Below are positions 55,630-63,860 of a DNA stretch of 64,000 nt, piece by piece. A program made the position numbers and the translations under genes. Every line of letters starts with the position of its first letter. Position 1 is the first letter of the stretch. Under the pieces are notes generated by a model. It saw only the letters and a program-made list of their open reading frames with translations. It was not told where the DNA came from and did no database searches. The stretch comes from Phaeobacter porticola. Its GTDB lineage: Bacteria > Pseudomonadota > Alphaproteobacteria > Rhodobacterales > Rhodobacteraceae. The stretch lies in assembly GCF_001888185.1 (NCBI RefSeq), contig NZ_CP016364.1, positions 2,170,001-2,234,000 of the forward strand, read 5' to 3'.

Positions 55630-56091
55630 TCAAGCACCACCGGAGCGGCGCGTGCCAAAGAAGTCCTTGAGCAGGGTTTCGGCTGCACTGGCGCTGATCC
55701 CCTCATAGACCTCGGGCGTGTGATGGGCTTGCGGATGGGAGAACACACAGGCCCCATGGGCGACACCGCCGGATTTCGGATCCGAGGCACCGTAGTAAAC
55801 GCGGCCAATGCGGGCGGCGGCAAGGGCGGCGGCACACATCGCGCAGGGTTCCAGCGTCACATAAAGATCATAGCCAGTCAGCCGCTCCGATCCCGCAGCG
55901 GCACAGGCCTCACGGATCACCAACACCTCGGCATGGGCAGTCGGGTCGCTCAGCTCGCGGGTGCGATTTCCAGCCCTGGCAGCGATTTGACCGTCCGGGG
56001 CGATCAGTACGGCACCCACGGGCACCTCGCCACGCGCGGCGGCGGCGCGGGCCTCGGTAAGGGCTATATCCATGTATGAACGAAATGGCAT
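55630..56091 (-). CDS. tadA: tRNA-specific adenosine deaminase (A34 to I34)
   Basis: Edits the wobble adenosine of tRNA-Arg(ACG) to inosine. A 153-residue cytidine/deoxycytidylate deaminase-fold enzyme with HAE (H53, E55) and PCAMC (C83, C86) zinc motifs, and the tadA-specific GRVYYGASDPKSGGV. GGAGAG just upstream supports this ATG over the Met at residue 7. It diverges from the RluB-type gene with 62 bp between starts. Confidence 0.95.
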   Translation of the reverse strand: MPFRSYMDIALTEARAAAARGEVPVGAVLIAPDGQIAARAGNRTRELSDPTAHAEVLVIREACAAAGSERLTGYDLYVTLEPCAMCAAALAAARIGRVYYGASDPKSGGVAHGACVFSHPQAHHTPEVYEGISASAAETLLKDFFGTRRSGGA

Positions 56092-56153
56092 GCTCTCTCC
56101 CTGCCCCAGAATGGGAGCTTTCGCAACTGCGTGGAATGATCTATGGCCTCAGT

Positions 56154-57479
56154 ATGAGCAAAACACCATCTTCCCCCAAAGGCCAGCGCCCCGGCACGGC
56201 CAAACCAGCCCGCAACACACGCCCTGCTTCGGCAAAGGCAGGCAAGACGTCGGCTGACACGCCCGCCACCGGTGATGGCCCCGAAGGCGACCGCATCGCC
56301 AAGGTTCTGTCGCGCGCAGGCGTTGCGTCGCGGCGCGAGGCCGAGCGGATGATCGCCGAAGGGCGCGTTGCGGTGAACGGCAAGGTCATCGACAGCCCGG
56401 CGCTGAACGTGGTGCTGGGCAAGGATCGGATCGTGGTGGATGGCAACCCGATGCAGGATCCCGAACCGCCGCGCCTATGGATGTACCACAAACCCTCAGG
56501 TCTGGTGACCACGACAAATGATGAGCTGGACCGCCGGACAATCTTTGACGCCCTGCCGGAGGATATGCCGCGCGTGATGACTGTAGGTCGGCTTGACCTC
56601 AATTCAGAGGGACTGCTGCTTCTGACCAACGATGGCGGCATCAAGCGCCAGCTCGAGCTGCCGTCTACTGGCTGGCTGCGCCGCTACCGCGTGCGTATCA
56701 ACGGCCGCCCAAAAGACACCGATTTCGAGCCATTGCGTCAGGGTTTGGTGATCGAGGGAGAGCGCTTTCAGCCGATGACCGTGGCGCTGGATCGCCAGCA
56801 AGGCGCAAACGCCTGGCTGACAATTGGCCTGCGCGAAGGCAAAAACCGCGAGATCCGCCGCGCCATCGAAGACATTGGTTTTACCGTGAACCGCCTGCTG
56901 CGCCTGTCTTACGGCCCCTTCCAGCTGGGCAATCTGAAGCCGGGCGAGGTCGAAGAACTGCGCCCACGCGTGGTGCGGGATCAGCTCGGACTTGCCGCCC
57001 CAGAAACTGAAGAAGACGAAAAACCCAAGCGCCCTGTGCGTCAACGCCCCGGTGCGGGCAAACCCGGCCCGAAGCCAGGTGCCAAACCAGATTTCAAATC
57101 AGGCGGTAAGCCGGGCGGAAAACCAAGTGGGAAACCGTCAGGTCGCTCCTTTGGCTCCGCTGATAGGTCGAGCGAGAAGCCCGGCGACCGGTCTGGAGCC
57201 CGCCCTGCTGGCAAACCCGGCGGAAAATTTGCAGGCAAAGGTAAAGCATCTGATCGGTTTGCCGGAAAATCCGAAGGTAAGCCCACGGGCCGGACCGCTG
57301 ATCGCACGTCAGACAGACCTGGTGGCAAACCCGCAGGCAAATTCGGAAGCAAACCGGGTGGCAAACCCGGCAGCAAGTTCGGCGGCAAACCCTCTGGTGG
57401 CGGCACGGGTCGCGATGGCGGTCGGGACACGGGTCGAGGACCCACGCCACGCAGTGGTGGTAAACCGCCGCGCCGCTAA
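56154..57479 (+). CDS. rluB: rRNA pseudouridine synthase (RluB/RsuA family) with long basic tail
   Basis: A 441-residue enzyme. Residues 1-45 are a basic low-complexity leader. Residues 46-105 are an S4 RNA-binding domain (RIAKVLSRAGVASRREAERMIAEGRVAVNGKVI). The catalytic domain follows, with the signature GRLDLNSEGLLLLTNDG (Asp148) and REGKNREIRRAIEDIGF. Residues 282-441 are 160 residues of Gly/Lys/Pro/Ser/Arg repeats (GGKP, GKPSG). RluB modifies U2605 in 23S rRNA; RluE/RsuA alternatives cannot be excluded. It is divergent from tadA. Confidence 0.92.
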   Translation: MSKTPSSPKGQRPGTAKPARNTRPASAKAGKTSADTPATGDGPEGDRIAKVLSRAGVASRREAERMIAEGRVAVNGKVIDSPALNVVLGKDRIVVDGNPMQDPEPPRLWMYHKPSGLVTTTNDELDRRTIFDALPEDMPRVMTVGRLDLNSEGLLLLTNDGGIKRQLELPSTGWLRRYRVRINGRPKDTDFEPLRQGLVIEGERFQPMTVALDRQQGANAWLTIGLREGKNREIRRAIEDIGFTVNRLLRLSYGPFQLGNLKPGEVEELRPRVVRDQLGLAAPETEEDEKPKRPVRQRPGAGKPGPKPGAKPDFKSGGKPGGKPSGKPSGRSFGSADRSSEKPGDRSGARPAGKPGGKFAGKGKASDRFAGKSEGKPTGRTADRTSDRPGGKPAGKFGSKPGGKPGSKFGGKPSGGGTGRDGGRDTGRGPTPRSGGKPPRR

Positions 57480-57590
57480 GCCGCTCGCGACACGAAGTTG
57501 CGTCCACGATTTCAGAGTTCCCCCTAGCAAGATGACGCTGCATATCCTAAGTTTCCAATTGCTTGCAGCGCTCATATTGGGGGAACAGAC

Positions 57591-57665
57591 GTGCAGAAAC
57601 TCGCCTTTGTGGCCTTGTTGATCCTGATGATTGGCCTGGCAACCGGCTGGCTGGTCGGAGGCTGA
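57591..57665 (+). CDS. 24-residue membrane peptide
   Basis: A GTG-started frame of 24 codons reading MQKLAFVALLILMIGLATGW then LVGG. It is almost wholly hydrophobic, one transmembrane segment, with GGGGGA 6 nt before the start. Its stop lies 4 nt before the ATG of the XpaC-like gene, so it would be the first gene of that operon. A short, strongly hydrophobic frame at such a spacing and with such a ribosome site is unlikely to be chance, but coding is not proven. Confidence 0.5.
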   Translation: MQKLAFVALLILMIGLATGWLVGG

Positions 57666-57669
57666 CCCC

Positions 57670-58587
57670 ATGGCACAACGTTTTGGCGGCAAATACAGCC
57701 CTGATGGCCGCGACACCGGGGCAGATGAATCTCCCACCTCCGGGAACACCACCTCCAGCGCCAACAGCTATCGCAGCGCCAAAGTTGATCCAGTCGGCAT
57801 GCGCGCCAATCTGATGGCACTGCCTGCGGGGCTGGTGGCCCTGATGTCTGTCTTCTCGGATGCGGCTGGTCTGGCGTTTGGCTTGCTTGCCGCAGCGACG
57901 TGGGCCGGATCAGCCTATCTGCTGCGCGATGGCCTGCGGGCTGAAGCCGCCTATAATGATCGCAAAGTTGCCCGCCGCCCTGCCCTGCCACGCAAGATCC
58001 TGGCGGCGTTACTCTGCGGTACCGGTGCCTTGTTTGCTGTCTGGCGGCAGGACCCCGGCGCACTCAGCGCGCTGATTTATGCCGCTGCGGCGATTGGCCT
58101 GCATCTGGCGGCCTTTGGCCTTGATCCCCTGCGGGGCAAGGGCACTGAAGGCATTGATGATTTCCAGCGTGACCGCGTTGCCCGTGTTGTGGACGAAGCC
58201 GAAACCTATCTCTCCGCAATGCAGGATGCCGCCCTGCGCGCCCGCGACCGCAAAGTCGAGCAGCAGGTTGAGGCCTTTCAGGAGGTGGCACGCGACCTCT
58301 TTCGTACAGTTGAGGAAGACCCCCGCGATCTGACCGGCGCGCGGCGCTACCTCACCATCTATTTGATGGGCGCGCGCGATGCGACCATCAAATTCGCCGA
58401 TATTTATACCCGCAGTGGCGACACTCAGGCCCGGCAGGATTTTCTAGCCCTGCTGACTGACCTGGAACAGAACTTCGCCGCCCGCACCCGTAAGATGCTG
58501 ATGGAGGATCGCACCGATCTAACCGTTGAAATCGACGTGCTGCGGGATCGTTTGCAGCGCGAGGGCGTTCATCTGGACACCCGCTGA
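57670..58587 (+). CDS. XpaC-like (5-bromo-4-chloroindolyl phosphate hydrolysis) protein
   Basis: A 305-residue protein. N-terminal 45 residues are Ser/Gly-rich and polar. Residues about 50-75 and 100-150 contain hydrophobic segments (MALPAGLVALMSVFSDAAGLAFGLLAAATWAGSAYL; ALLCGTGALFAVWRQ; ALSALIYAAAAIGLHLAAFGL). The C-terminal domain (GIDDFQRDRVARVVDEAETYLSAMQDAALRARDRKVEQQVEAFQEVARDLFRTVEEDPRDLTGARRYLTIYL) is the XpaC-type helical region that accompanies TelA. The name comes from a phenotype in Bacillus; its biochemical role is unknown. Confidence 0.85.
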   Translation: MAQRFGGKYSPDGRDTGADESPTSGNTTSSANSYRSAKVDPVGMRANLMALPAGLVALMSVFSDAAGLAFGLLAAATWAGSAYLLRDGLRAEAAYNDRKVARRPALPRKILAALLCGTGALFAVWRQDPGALSALIYAAAAIGLHLAAFGLDPLRGKGTEGIDDFQRDRVARVVDEAETYLSAMQDAALRARDRKVEQQVEAFQEVARDLFRTVEEDPRDLTGARRYLTIYLMGARDATIKFADIYTRSGDTQARQDFLALLTDLEQNFAARTRKMLMEDRTDLTVEIDVLRDRLQREGVHLDTR

Positions 58588-58609
58588 CACAGCCATAAGG
58601 AATTTGCAC

Positions 58610-59806
58610 ATGTCCGAGACCATTCAGAAAAAGGCCGCCAAAGAGACCCAGCTGATCTCAGAGGTCACCGCCATCACCCTTCCCGAACCGATGGCCGAAG
58701 TCCAGCCGCTGGAACAGGCCGATGCGGCGACCAGTGCCGATATCCGCGAGCGGATGGCGCAGATTGACATGTCAGACAGCAACTCGATCATCAACTTCGG
58801 TTCTGGCGCACAGACCGAATTGCAAGTGATCAGCCAAGCAATGCTGACCGATGTACGCAACAAGGATGTCGGCCCCGCCGGTGACAGCCTGCGCAATATT
58901 GTGACCACCATCCGCGGTTTTTCCGTGTCGGAACTGGATGTGCGCCGCAAGCGCAGTTTCTGGGAGCGTCTGCTGGGTCGCGCCGCGCCTTTCGCCAAAT
59001 TCACCGCCCGATTTGAGGATGTGCAGGGCCAGATCGACCGGATTACCGATAATCTCCTTAGTCATGAGCATCAGCTGCTCAAGGATATCAAATCGCTGGA
59101 TCTGCTCTATGCCAAAACGCTGAGCTTCTATGATGAGCTGGCGCTTTATATCGCCGCTGGTGAGGCCAAGCTGGCCGAGCTGGATGCCAATGAGATCCCC
59201 GCCCTGGAAGCCGCTGTCGCCGCCGCGGCTGAGAGCGACCAGGTGATGCGCGCGCAGGAGTTGCGCGACATGCGCGCCGCCCGCGACGATCTGGAGCGCC
59301 GGGTGCATGATCTGAAACTGACCCGTCAGGTCACCATGCAGTCGCTGCCCTCAATCCGTCTGGTGCAGGAAAACGACAAATCCCTGGTGACCAAGATCAA
59401 CTCAACGCTGGTGAACACCGTGCCACTTTGGGAGACCCAGCTGGCGCAGGCTGTCACCATCCAGCGCTCTGCCGAGGCGGCGGCTGCCGTGCGCGATGCC
59501 AATGACCTGACAAATGAGCTGTTGACCTCCAACGCCGCCAACCTGCGCGAAACCAACAAGGTGATCCGTCAGGAAATGGAGCGCGGCGTTTTCGACATCG
59601 AAGCAGTGAAGCAGGCCAATGCCGATCTGATCGGCACCATTCAGGAAAGCCTGCAAATCGCCGATGACGGCAAGGCCAAACGCGCCGCAGCTGAGGTAGA
59701 CCTGAAGAAGATGGAAGCAGAATTGCGCGACACGCTGGCCGCAGCCAAGGCGCGTCGAGACGGTGTTGGCGATACAGCAGCTACGGCGGTCCCCGGCACC
59801 GCATGA
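58610..59806 (+). CDS. telA: TelA/KlaB toxic-anion resistance protein
   Basis: A 398-residue cytosolic, coiled-coil-rich TelA-family protein. Core TelA segments are visible: FWERLLGRAAPFAKFTARFEDVQGQIDRITDNLLSHEHQLLKDIKSLDLLYAKTLSFYDELALYIAAGEAKL, and LPSIRLVQENDKSLVTKINSTLVNTVPLWETQLAQAVTIQRS. AAGGA lies before the ATG. TelA is associated with tellurite and other toxic-anion tolerance and is widely paired with XpaC. Stop overlaps the following ATG by 4 nt (translational coupling). Confidence 0.94.
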   Translation: MSETIQKKAAKETQLISEVTAITLPEPMAEVQPLEQADAATSADIRERMAQIDMSDSNSIINFGSGAQTELQVISQAMLTDVRNKDVGPAGDSLRNIVTTIRGFSVSELDVRRKRSFWERLLGRAAPFAKFTARFEDVQGQIDRITDNLLSHEHQLLKDIKSLDLLYAKTLSFYDELALYIAAGEAKLAELDANEIPALEAAVAAAAESDQVMRAQELRDMRAARDDLERRVHDLKLTRQVTMQSLPSIRLVQENDKSLVTKINSTLVNTVPLWETQLAQAVTIQRSAEAAAAVRDANDLTNELLTSNAANLRETNKVIRQEMERGVFDIEAVKQANADLIGTIQESLQIADDGKAKRAAAEVDLKKMEAELRDTLAAAKARRDGVGDTAATAVPGTA

Positions 59807-60777
59807 GCAAGGCCCACACAATATCGCAGCATCGCCCCCGGCGGCGGCTGATCCCGGCGCTGGTCGGCCCCCTCATCGGGGCCGCCCTGCTTATGGGGTG
59901 TGATCCATTGGCAGAACGCACGTCGCTGGTGCCGCCAACGCGCCCTGCCAACCTGCCCCCGCAGCCCAAACCGCCCTCTGACGAGAGCCAGCGCTTGGCT
60001 CGCTACTACGGCGCCTTACAGCAGGATCTGCTGACCCGTGGGCTATTGCGGACGGATGGTGGCGGACCCGAGACCCCCTATGATGCAGATGATCTGCGCA
60101 GGAACTTTGAGCAGATCGCCTTTTATGACGAATACGGCAGCGGCAATCTGCGCACCTCCGGCGCGCTGGGACGGTGGGACGGGCCGGTACGACTGAGGGC
60201 CGACTTCGGCCCCTCGGTCGGCGCCGAACAGCAGCAGAAAGACCGCTCAACGTTGGAGGCATATGCCGCCCGTCTGACCCGTATCACCGGTCATCCGATC
60301 AGTACGACAACCAGCCGCGCACGCGCCAATTTCAACGTGATCTTCGCTGGTGCTGATGACAGTGCCTATGTTGCCGGGCGGGTGCGGGACATCCTGCCGT
60401 CGATCAGCGACGCCGACCTTCAGGTCTTCTCCAACCCGCCGCAAAGCTATTATTGTCTGGTGCGCGCTGGCGGGCTGCAAGCGGATCCCTCCTCCTATAT
60501 GCGCGGAGTGGCTCTTATCCGCGCGGAACACCCCGATCTGGCCCGCCGGAGCTGTATCCACGAGGAAATCGCTCAGGGCCTTGGCCTGCGCAACGACAGT
60601 CCGCACGCGCGTCCCTCAATCTTCAACGATGACGACGAATTTGCGCTGCTCACCAGCCAGGACGAAAAGCTTCTGCAGATCCTGTATGATCCACGTCTGC
60701 GCCCCGGCATGTCCGCCGATGAGGCCCGCCCGATCGTGCAAACAATCGCCTATGATATCATGGGGGAACCGCAGTAG
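59803..60777 (+). CDS. DUF2927 lipoprotein
   Basis: A 324-residue protein with an N-terminal basic segment and hydrophobic LVGPLIGAALLMGC, a lipobox. The C-terminal DUF2927 region contains SCIHEEIAQGLGLRNDSPHARPSIFNDDDEFALLTSQDEKLLQILYDPRLRPGM, with a conserved HEE motif that resembles a metal or protease site but is unproven. Its ATG overlaps the telA stop (ATGA), so it is in the same operon and translated with telA. Confidence 0.88.
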   Translation: MSKAHTISQHRPRRRLIPALVGPLIGAALLMGCDPLAERTSLVPPTRPANLPPQPKPPSDESQRLARYYGALQQDLLTRGLLRTDGGGPETPYDADDLRRNFEQIAFYDEYGSGNLRTSGALGRWDGPVRLRADFGPSVGAEQQQKDRSTLEAYAARLTRITGHPISTTTSRARANFNVIFAGADDSAYVAGRVRDILPSISDADLQVFSNPPQSYYCLVRAGGLQADPSSYMRGVALIRAEHPDLARRSCIHEEIAQGLGLRNDSPHARPSIFNDDDEFALLTSQDEKLLQILYDPRLRPGMSADEARPIVQTIAYDIMGEPQ

Positions 60778-60833
60778 CGGCCCCGCATTTGCCGACCCTG
60801 ATGCTCTGGCATCGCCGAACAAGGATGAAGACA

Positions 60834-62030
60834 ATGGGTATTTTTGACTTTCTCAAGGGAGAGTTCATCGACGTCATCCACTGGACCGACGACACCAATG
60901 ACACGCTGGTCTGGCGCTTTGAGCGCGAAGGCCATGCGATCAAATACGGCGCCAAGCTGACGGTCCGCGAAGGTCAGGCGGCGGTCTTTGTCCATGAGGG
61001 TCAGCTGGCGGATGTCTTCACCCCCGGTCTCTACATGCTGGAGACCAACAATATGCCGATCATGACGACGTTGCAGCATTGGGACCACGGGTTTCAGTCG
61101 CCGTTCAAATCCGAGATCTATTTCGTCGACACCACCCGGTTCAATGATCTGAAATGGGGTACCAAGAACCCGATCATGGCGCGGGACCCGGAGTTCGGTC
61201 CCGTTCGCTTGCGTGCCTTTGGCACCTATAGCATCCGGGTGGTGGACCCGGCCCGGTTCCTGACCGAGATCGTCGGCACCGATGGTGAATTCACCATGGA
61301 TGAAATCTCCTTCCAGATCCGCAACATTATCGTTCAACAGGCGAGCCGGGTGCTGGCAGGGTCCGGCATCCCGGTGCTGGACATGGCGGCGAATACTGCG
61401 GATCTGGGCAAGCTGGTCGCAGCAGAGATTTCCGCAACGGTTGCAGACTACGGCATCGCGATCCCGGAGCTTTATATCGAGAACATCTCGCTGCCCGCCG
61501 CGGTCGAACAGGCGCTGGACAAGCGCACCCAGATGGGGATCGTCGGTGATCTTGGCCGCTACACGCAGTTCTCTGCCGCCGAGGCGATGACCGCCGCAGC
61601 CCAGACGCCCAACAGCGGCATGGGGGCTGGTATGGGCATGGGAATGGGCATGGCGATGGCCCAACAGATGGCGCAGATGGCGCAGATGGCGCAACCGGGT
61701 GCCGCCGGTCAGGCAGCGGGTCAGCCCGCCGGTCCTTGGGGCGCACGCCCCGCACCCGCTGCCCCGCAAACCGCACCGATGACCGCCCCGGTGGCCCCGC
61801 CGCCGCCGCCGGTGGAACACGTCTGGCACATCGCCGAGAATGGACAGACCACCGGCCCCTTCTCCAAAGCACGCCTTGGTCGGATGGCGCAGGAGGGCGG
61901 GTTGCGCCGGGACAGCCTGGTTTGGACCCCGGGTCAGGACGGCTGGAAGACAGCTGGCGATGTGCTGGAACTGGCGCAGCTCTTTACCATCCTGCCCCCA
62001 CCACCGCCTCCGCCCCCTCCTGCGGGTTGA
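60834..62030 (+). CDS. SPFH-domain (virion-core-like) protein with C-terminal GYF_2 domain
   Basis: A 398-residue protein. It begins MGIFDFLKGEFIDVIHWTDDTNDTLVWRFEREGHAIKYGAKLTVREGQAAVFVHEGQLADVF, the SPFH/virion-core (YdjI-type) start. Residues about 250-330 are Met/Gln/Ala/Gly/Pro-rich with a MAQ tandem repeat (QQMAQMAQMAQ). Residues 335-390 form a GYF_2/DUF4339 domain (VWHIAENGQTTGPFSKARLGRMAQEGGLRRDSLVWTPGQDGWKTAGDV). It ends in a polyproline run. SPFH proteins form membrane microdomain scaffolds; GYF_2 binds proline-rich partners. AAGGA lies 8 nt before the ATG. Confidence 0.9.
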   Translation: MGIFDFLKGEFIDVIHWTDDTNDTLVWRFEREGHAIKYGAKLTVREGQAAVFVHEGQLADVFTPGLYMLETNNMPIMTTLQHWDHGFQSPFKSEIYFVDTTRFNDLKWGTKNPIMARDPEFGPVRLRAFGTYSIRVVDPARFLTEIVGTDGEFTMDEISFQIRNIIVQQASRVLAGSGIPVLDMAANTADLGKLVAAEISATVADYGIAIPELYIENISLPAAVEQALDKRTQMGIVGDLGRYTQFSAAEAMTAAAQTPNSGMGAGMGMGMGMAMAQQMAQMAQMAQPGAAGQAAGQPAGPWGARPAPAAPQTAPMTAPVAPPPPPVEHVWHIAENGQTTGPFSKARLGRMAQEGGLRRDSLVWTPGQDGWKTAGDVLELAQLFTILPPPPPPPPPAG

Positions 62031-62044
62031 CATGAAACCGACCC

Positions 62045-62073
62045 AAGGGCGCTGTGATCATCGGCGCCCTTTC
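62045..62073 (+). terminator. Partial terminator between the SPFH gene and the b561-like gene
   Basis: AAGGGCGC (62045-62052) and GCGCCCTT (62064-62071) around an 11-nt loop, then a short T-rich tail. It may terminate only part of the transcript. Confidence 0.55.
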
Positions 62074-62116
62074 TCACGACCGACGCAGCCTCCTTGCCAC
62101 GAAGGATTAAGCAGTC

Positions 62117-62644
62117 ATGATCCGACGCAGTGCGCTCAAATGGCTCCGCTGGCTGAGCCTCGCTCTTATTGCCTACTTCTACCTGGTGGAGCCGGAGGAA
62201 AACAGCGCAGCCCCTGGGCTGGCGTTGGCCACCTATGCCGGGGTTGGGTTGATCCTAGCGCTGGTCGTGCTGATCTTGATCGCAATCTATCTGCGCAATG
62301 GGTTGGCCGGGCGCGCCGGTCCCAAACTGCCCGGCTGGGCCAAGCGGTTCCATGGGCTGAACCATCGTGTTCTGCAAATCGGCCTGCCGATTATGGTTGC
62401 AACCGGCGCGCTGGCCGGGATGCTGGCGTCCTTTGCGATCCGTGCTTTTGGGGTTGTGCCGATCAACCCTGCGGCGGGCAGCCGCAACCTGCATGAACTG
62501 GCTGAAGACCTGCATGAAATCGCCTTTGATGCGCTGCTCATCGTCATTGTGCTGCACGGGGTCTTTCATCTTTGGCGTCATTTCCTGTTGAAGGACAACG
62601 CCCGGCGCATCATGGTGCCGAAACTGCTACACAAGTATCTCTGA
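62117..62644 (+). CDS. Cytochrome b561-like membrane protein
   Basis: A 175-residue protein with about four membrane segments. Likely haem-ligating histidines are in KRFHGLNHRVLQIGL, LHELAEDLHEIAFDALLIVIVLHGVFHLWRHFLLKDN. The layout (HxxxH patterns and multiple His in paired helices) fits the prokaryotic cytochrome b561/Ni-Fe-hydrogenase cytochrome b group. It may shuttle electrons in the inner membrane. Link to the preceding TelA operon is by position only. Confidence 0.85.
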   Translation: MIRRSALKWLRWLSLALIAYFYLVEPEENSAAPGLALATYAGVGLILALVVLILIAIYLRNGLAGRAGPKLPGWAKRFHGLNHRVLQIGLPIMVATGALAGMLASFAIRAFGVVPINPAAGSRNLHELAEDLHEIAFDALLIVIVLHGVFHLWRHFLLKDNARRIMVPKLLHKYL

Positions 62645-62653
62645 GGCTCCCCC

Positions 62654-63805
62654 GTGACCCAACCCCCACCGCCGCCACCCGGCCCGCTCACTGCCGTGCC
62701 CCCTGCGTCCTCCGGCGCCCACGCTCAGTCGGCAGAACACCGGTTCCCTTGCGAACAATGCGGCGCAGACTATCGTTATGACCCGCAGAACGGCACGCTG
62801 ACCTGCGATCATTGCGGCCATCAGGAAACCATACGTTCCGGTCCCTGGCGCGGTGGCAGTCTGCGCGAGTTGGATTTCGATACCGCGCTATCATCCGGTC
62901 TGGCCGAGGCCGACATGGAAGAAACCCGTGTTCTGCGCTGCCCCAATTGCGCCGCACAGGTGGAGCTGGACCCAAAGGACCACGCCGGCGAATGTCCCTT
63001 CTGCGCCACGCCCATGGTCACGGATACCGGCACCCATCGCCATATCAAGCCGAAGGGTGTCCTTCCCTTCGCTTTTGACGAGCGCAGCGCCCATAAGGCC
63101 ATGTCAGACTGGCTGGGTCAGCTGTGGTTCGCCCCAAACGGCCTGCAACAATACGCCCGCAAGGGGCGGCGCATGGACGGAATTTATGTGCCTTATTGGA
63201 CCTTCGATGCCGAAACCCGATCACAATATCGCGGTCAGCGTGGCACGGTCTACTATGTCACCGAAACTGTCGTGGTTGATGGCAAACGCCAGTCCCGGCA
63301 GGTGCCCAAAGTGCGTTGGCGACCAGTCTCAGGGCGGGTACAGCGGTTTTTCGATGATGTGCTGGTGCTGGCCTCCAAAAGCCTGCCGAAAAAGAACACC
63401 GACGCGCTGGAACCCTGGGATCTGTCCGCGCTGGAACCTTATCAGCCGCAGTATCTGGCCGGGTTCCGGGCCGAGGCCTACGCGGTGGAGCTGGCCGATG
63501 GTTACAGCGAGGCAAACGCGCGGATGAGCCGGGTGATCGAACGCGATGTGCGTTTTGACATCGGCGGTGACCGGCAACGCATTGAATTTATTGACAGCAA
63601 TTTCTCCGACATCACGTTCAAACATGTGCTGCTGCCCGTCTGGCTCGCGGCCTATAAGTATCGGGGCAAAACCTACCGGTTTGTGGTCAACGGACAATCG
63701 GGCCGGGTGCAGGGGGAACGTCCTTATTCCGCGTGGAAGATTGCAACAGCCGTTATCCTGGCACTGATCCTTGGCGGCGCTGTGGCGTATTTCGGATCAC
63801 GTTGA
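62654..63805 (+). CDS. Zinc-ribbon (TFIIB-like) membrane-anchored protein
   Basis: A 383-residue protein with GTG start. A proline-rich N-terminus precedes two zinc ribbons: FPCEQCGADYRYDPQNGTLTCDHCG (CxxC x15-17 CxxC) and LRCPNCAAQVELDPKDHAGECPFCA. A conserved middle region follows (IYVPYWTFDAETRSQYRGQRGTVYYV), then a C-terminal membrane segment (IATAVILALILGGAVAYF). This layout is that of YdjG-like proteins encoded with SPFH/TelA-type genes. A membrane-attached zinc-ribbon regulator or adaptor is plausible. Confidence 0.85.
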   Translation: MTQPPPPPPGPLTAVPPASSGAHAQSAEHRFPCEQCGADYRYDPQNGTLTCDHCGHQETIRSGPWRGGSLRELDFDTALSSGLAEADMEETRVLRCPNCAAQVELDPKDHAGECPFCATPMVTDTGTHRHIKPKGVLPFAFDERSAHKAMSDWLGQLWFAPNGLQQYARKGRRMDGIYVPYWTFDAETRSQYRGQRGTVYYVTETVVVDGKRQSRQVPKVRWRPVSGRVQRFFDDVLVLASKSLPKKNTDALEPWDLSALEPYQPQYLAGFRAEAYAVELADGYSEANARMSRVIERDVRFDIGGDRQRIEFIDSNFSDITFKHVLLPVWLAAYKYRGKTYRFVVNGQSGRVQGERPYSAWKIATAVILALILGGAVAYFGSR

Positions 63806-63860
63806 CAGCCAAGGCTCGCCCTCATTTCCACTTACTGATGTCAGAAACCAAGGATCTGCC

